From Psychroflexus sp. (GTDB lineage: Bacteria > Bacteroidota > Bacteroidia > Flavobacteriales > Flavobacteriaceae): a DNA stretch of 7,411 bases. The position numbers were made by a program, and so were the translations under genes. The stretch spans positions 1-7,411 of the forward strand of contig PXBV01000261.1 of assembly GCA_003565575.1 (NCBI GenBank), read 5' to 3'. Position 1 is the first letter of the stretch; each line of letters starts with the position of its first letter. The notes under the pieces were generated by a model. The model searched no databases. It saw only the letters and a list, made by a program, of their open reading frames with translations, and was not told the origin of the DNA. Below are positions 6,266 through 7,411 of this stretch, piece by piece.

Positions 6266-7171
6266 CTAATAATCTTTTATAGGTAAATAAACCTCTGTTT
6301 TCCACTTGGTGTCATCGCCGCCTTGCATAGGGTTGTTGTGAAATACTTCTATGGGGGTATTTTCTAAGTCTATTGAATTATTTTTAGCATAATTCTGTAA
6401 GGCATACCATGCACGGTCTGAGGACATATAGTTACCATAATAGGTAGCTTTTAATGCGTTTTTGCTATCGATTTGTTTGTATTTTATGAGAGGATCTTCG
6501 GGTAGTGAATCTTTCATAATAATAGGAAAGCAAAAGTTATAATGAATGCTGTCCTTTTCCATCTCCCAATTAGATACTTCTACCATGGGATTTCCATTTG
6601 TTTCAATACCATGCTTTAAAATAAAATCTGATATGAGGTTATAATGTAGCATCATGCCCTTGGCCTTTTGAGGTTGTATACCTTTTAATGGTACGTAAGC
6701 ACAAAACACCGACGGGGAGGCAGTCTGTTCATCAATAACCACCTCATGGTCTTCTAAATGTTCATTTAATATTTCAAGTAAAGCTGTGACTTTTTCTATG
6801 GAAGTTTTCTTTATTTTTTCCTTTTGAAAAACATTTGATAATCTAGCTAACAGATTATTCTGAGCACTATCGATAACCTCTACTCTCACTTTGGTTAAAG
6901 AATCACTTTTTTGAGTTAATTCCCAATTATAAAAATAAGTAGTGTTTTTTGTTTTTATACGTTGCTTAATCAAGTTGATTGAAGGACTTTCTACCACATC
7001 GGCACCTTTTAAATTGATGGACCATACTTTTATAGTTTGGTTGATGACGCCAGGGAGTGTTTTAGATTGAAATTGAATAGCATAATGATAGGGTTTAAAA
7101 GCTACCCAAGCAAGGCTAGCTAAAAGTATTATGAAGACCCCCGCAAGCGTATATCTAATTTTCTTATTCAT
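6266..7171 (-). CDS. Membrane-anchored protein with C-terminal GyrI-like (effector-binding) domain
   Basis: This 301-residue protein has one N-terminal membrane helix (about residues 7-25) after a short Lys/Arg-containing start (MNKKIRY), so the rest probably lies in the periplasm. Residues about 28-140 may be an SRPBCC-like small-molecule-binding fold; this is weak. Residues about 150-300 match the GyrI-like / AraC effector-binding fold, built from two related halves. The first half contains FCAYVPLKG and FCFPI, and the second contains KATYYGNYMSSDRAWYALQNYAKNN, IEVF-x-x-x-P and WKTEVYLPI. No helix-turn-helix is present, so it is not a classical regulator and more likely binds a ligand. The start overlaps the upstream haloperoxidase-type gene by 8 bases, and the stop is 2 bases before the trehalase ATG. 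It is therefore in the trehalase operon. Its ligand and exact role are unknown. Confidence 0.75.
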   Translation of the reverse strand: MNKKIRYTLAGVFIILLASLAWVAFKPYHYAIQFQSKTLPGVINQTIKVWSINLKGADVVESPSINLIKQRIKTKNTTYFYNWELTQKSDSLTKVRVEVIDSAQNNLLARLSNVFQKEKIKKTSIEKVTALLEILNEHLEDHEVVIDEQTASPSVFCAYVPLKGIQPQKAKGMMLHYNLISDFILKHGIETNGNPMVEVSNWEMEKDSIHYNFCFPIIMKDSLPEDPLIKYKQIDSKNALKATYYGNYMSSDRAWYALQNYAKNNSIDLENTPIEVFHNNPMQGGDDTKWKTEVYLPIKDY

Positions 7172-7411
7172 GGGTCATTTCTAAATTTTCAATAACAAAT
7201 TTACCTACATTTTCTCCTTGCGTTTTACCTACTTCAATTGCAGAACGGTAGTGAATACCACCATATAGTCTACTGATAGTAGCTTCTGCTGCTGCCTCCT
7301 TAAACGAGGTATAACTTCGTACAGGGAGCCCATATTTAATTTCGGTATCGTCATCATAAGCAAAGTCTTCTCCAAAAATTGCGGTTAAGCATTCCGCAGC
7401 AGCATTAGAAA
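7164..7411 (-). CDS. PAP2 / vanadium-dependent haloperoxidase-type protein, C-terminal end only
   Basis: The last 81 codons of a minus-strand gene end in TAA at 7164-7166; the 5' part lies beyond the window. The visible part reads SNAAAECLTAIFGEDF, then RSYTSFKEAAAEATISRLYGGIHYRSAIEVGKTQG. This is the C-terminal half of the PAP2/vanadium-haloperoxidase core: the SR-x-YGGIH segment contributes the conserved Arg and His that hold phosphate or vanadate. The preceding S-G-H motif should sit just outside the window, before SNAAAE. The GGIH form and the AAAEA helix favour the vanadium-dependent haloperoxidase branch over simple lipid phosphatases, but activity cannot be told from this fragment. It overlaps the next gene by 8 bases, so it belongs to the same operon. 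Confidence 0.8.
   Translation of the reverse strand, partial: SNAAAECLTAIFGEDFAYDDDTEIKYGLPVRSYTSFKEAAAEATISRLYGGIHYRSAIEVGKTQGENVGKFVIENLEMTHE

Noticed and set aside
6264..6305. Upstream ATG at 6305 as the trehalase start
   Set aside because: It adds 14 polar residues before a standard lipoprotein signal and overlaps the preceding gene by 40 bases, while ATG 6263 gives a proper signal and a 2-base gap.

Overview
The window looks like chromosomal DNA from a marine or soil Flavobacteriia-type member of the Bacteroidota. It is AT-rich, its genes start after A-rich stretches instead of Shine-Dalgarno sites, and it carries a TAnnTTTG-type -7 promoter element. Its proteins are typical of the group: a Tat-exported Gfo/Idh/MocA oxidoreductase, a DUF1080 lipoprotein and several short-signal lipoproteins. 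This assignment is inference from sequence character; no 16S or marker gene is present. No mobile element, tRNA, rRNA or CRISPR array was seen.

Layout. (1) Positions 1-1652, plus strand: a glycerol-uptake operon made of the last 34 codons of glycerol kinase (glpK), the glycerol facilitator glpF 2 bases later, and a secreted probable outer-membrane beta-barrel protein. The barrel gene lies in the same frame as glpF, follows its TAA stop directly and has no standard start codon at its signal peptide. (2) Positions 1653-1857: a regulatory gap with a weak hairpin, a candidate promoter and a 6-bp inverted repeat. (3) Positions 1858-4217, plus strand: a Tat-signal Gfo/Idh/MocA oxidoreductase followed by a DUF1080 / 3-keto-disaccharide hydrolase lipoprotein, the two core enzymes of an oxidise-then-cleave sugar pathway. 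(4) Positions 4261-4293: a perfect 13-bp stem with a T tail, serving the two converging operons. (5) Positions 7411-4326, minus strand: a tightly packed operon made of the 3' end of a PAP2/vanadium-haloperoxidase-type gene, a membrane-anchored protein with a GyrI-like domain, and a GH37 trehalase lipoprotein.

How the genes may work together. GlpK and GlpF capture glycerol, and the barrel protein may supply the outer-membrane pore. The trehalase hydrolyses trehalose to glucose outside the cytoplasm. The oxidoreductase/DUF1080 pair may cleave the same or another disaccharide by a 3-keto route. Together the window reads as scavenging of small algal or fungal solutes (glycerol, trehalose or related sugars). 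The shared theme is inference; the individual enzyme families are clear.

The most notable point is the trehalase. Along most of its length it resembles fungal neutral trehalase, including an intact EF-hand-like calcium loop, yet it carries a bacterial lipoprotein signal in place of the fungal phospho-regulated N-terminus.
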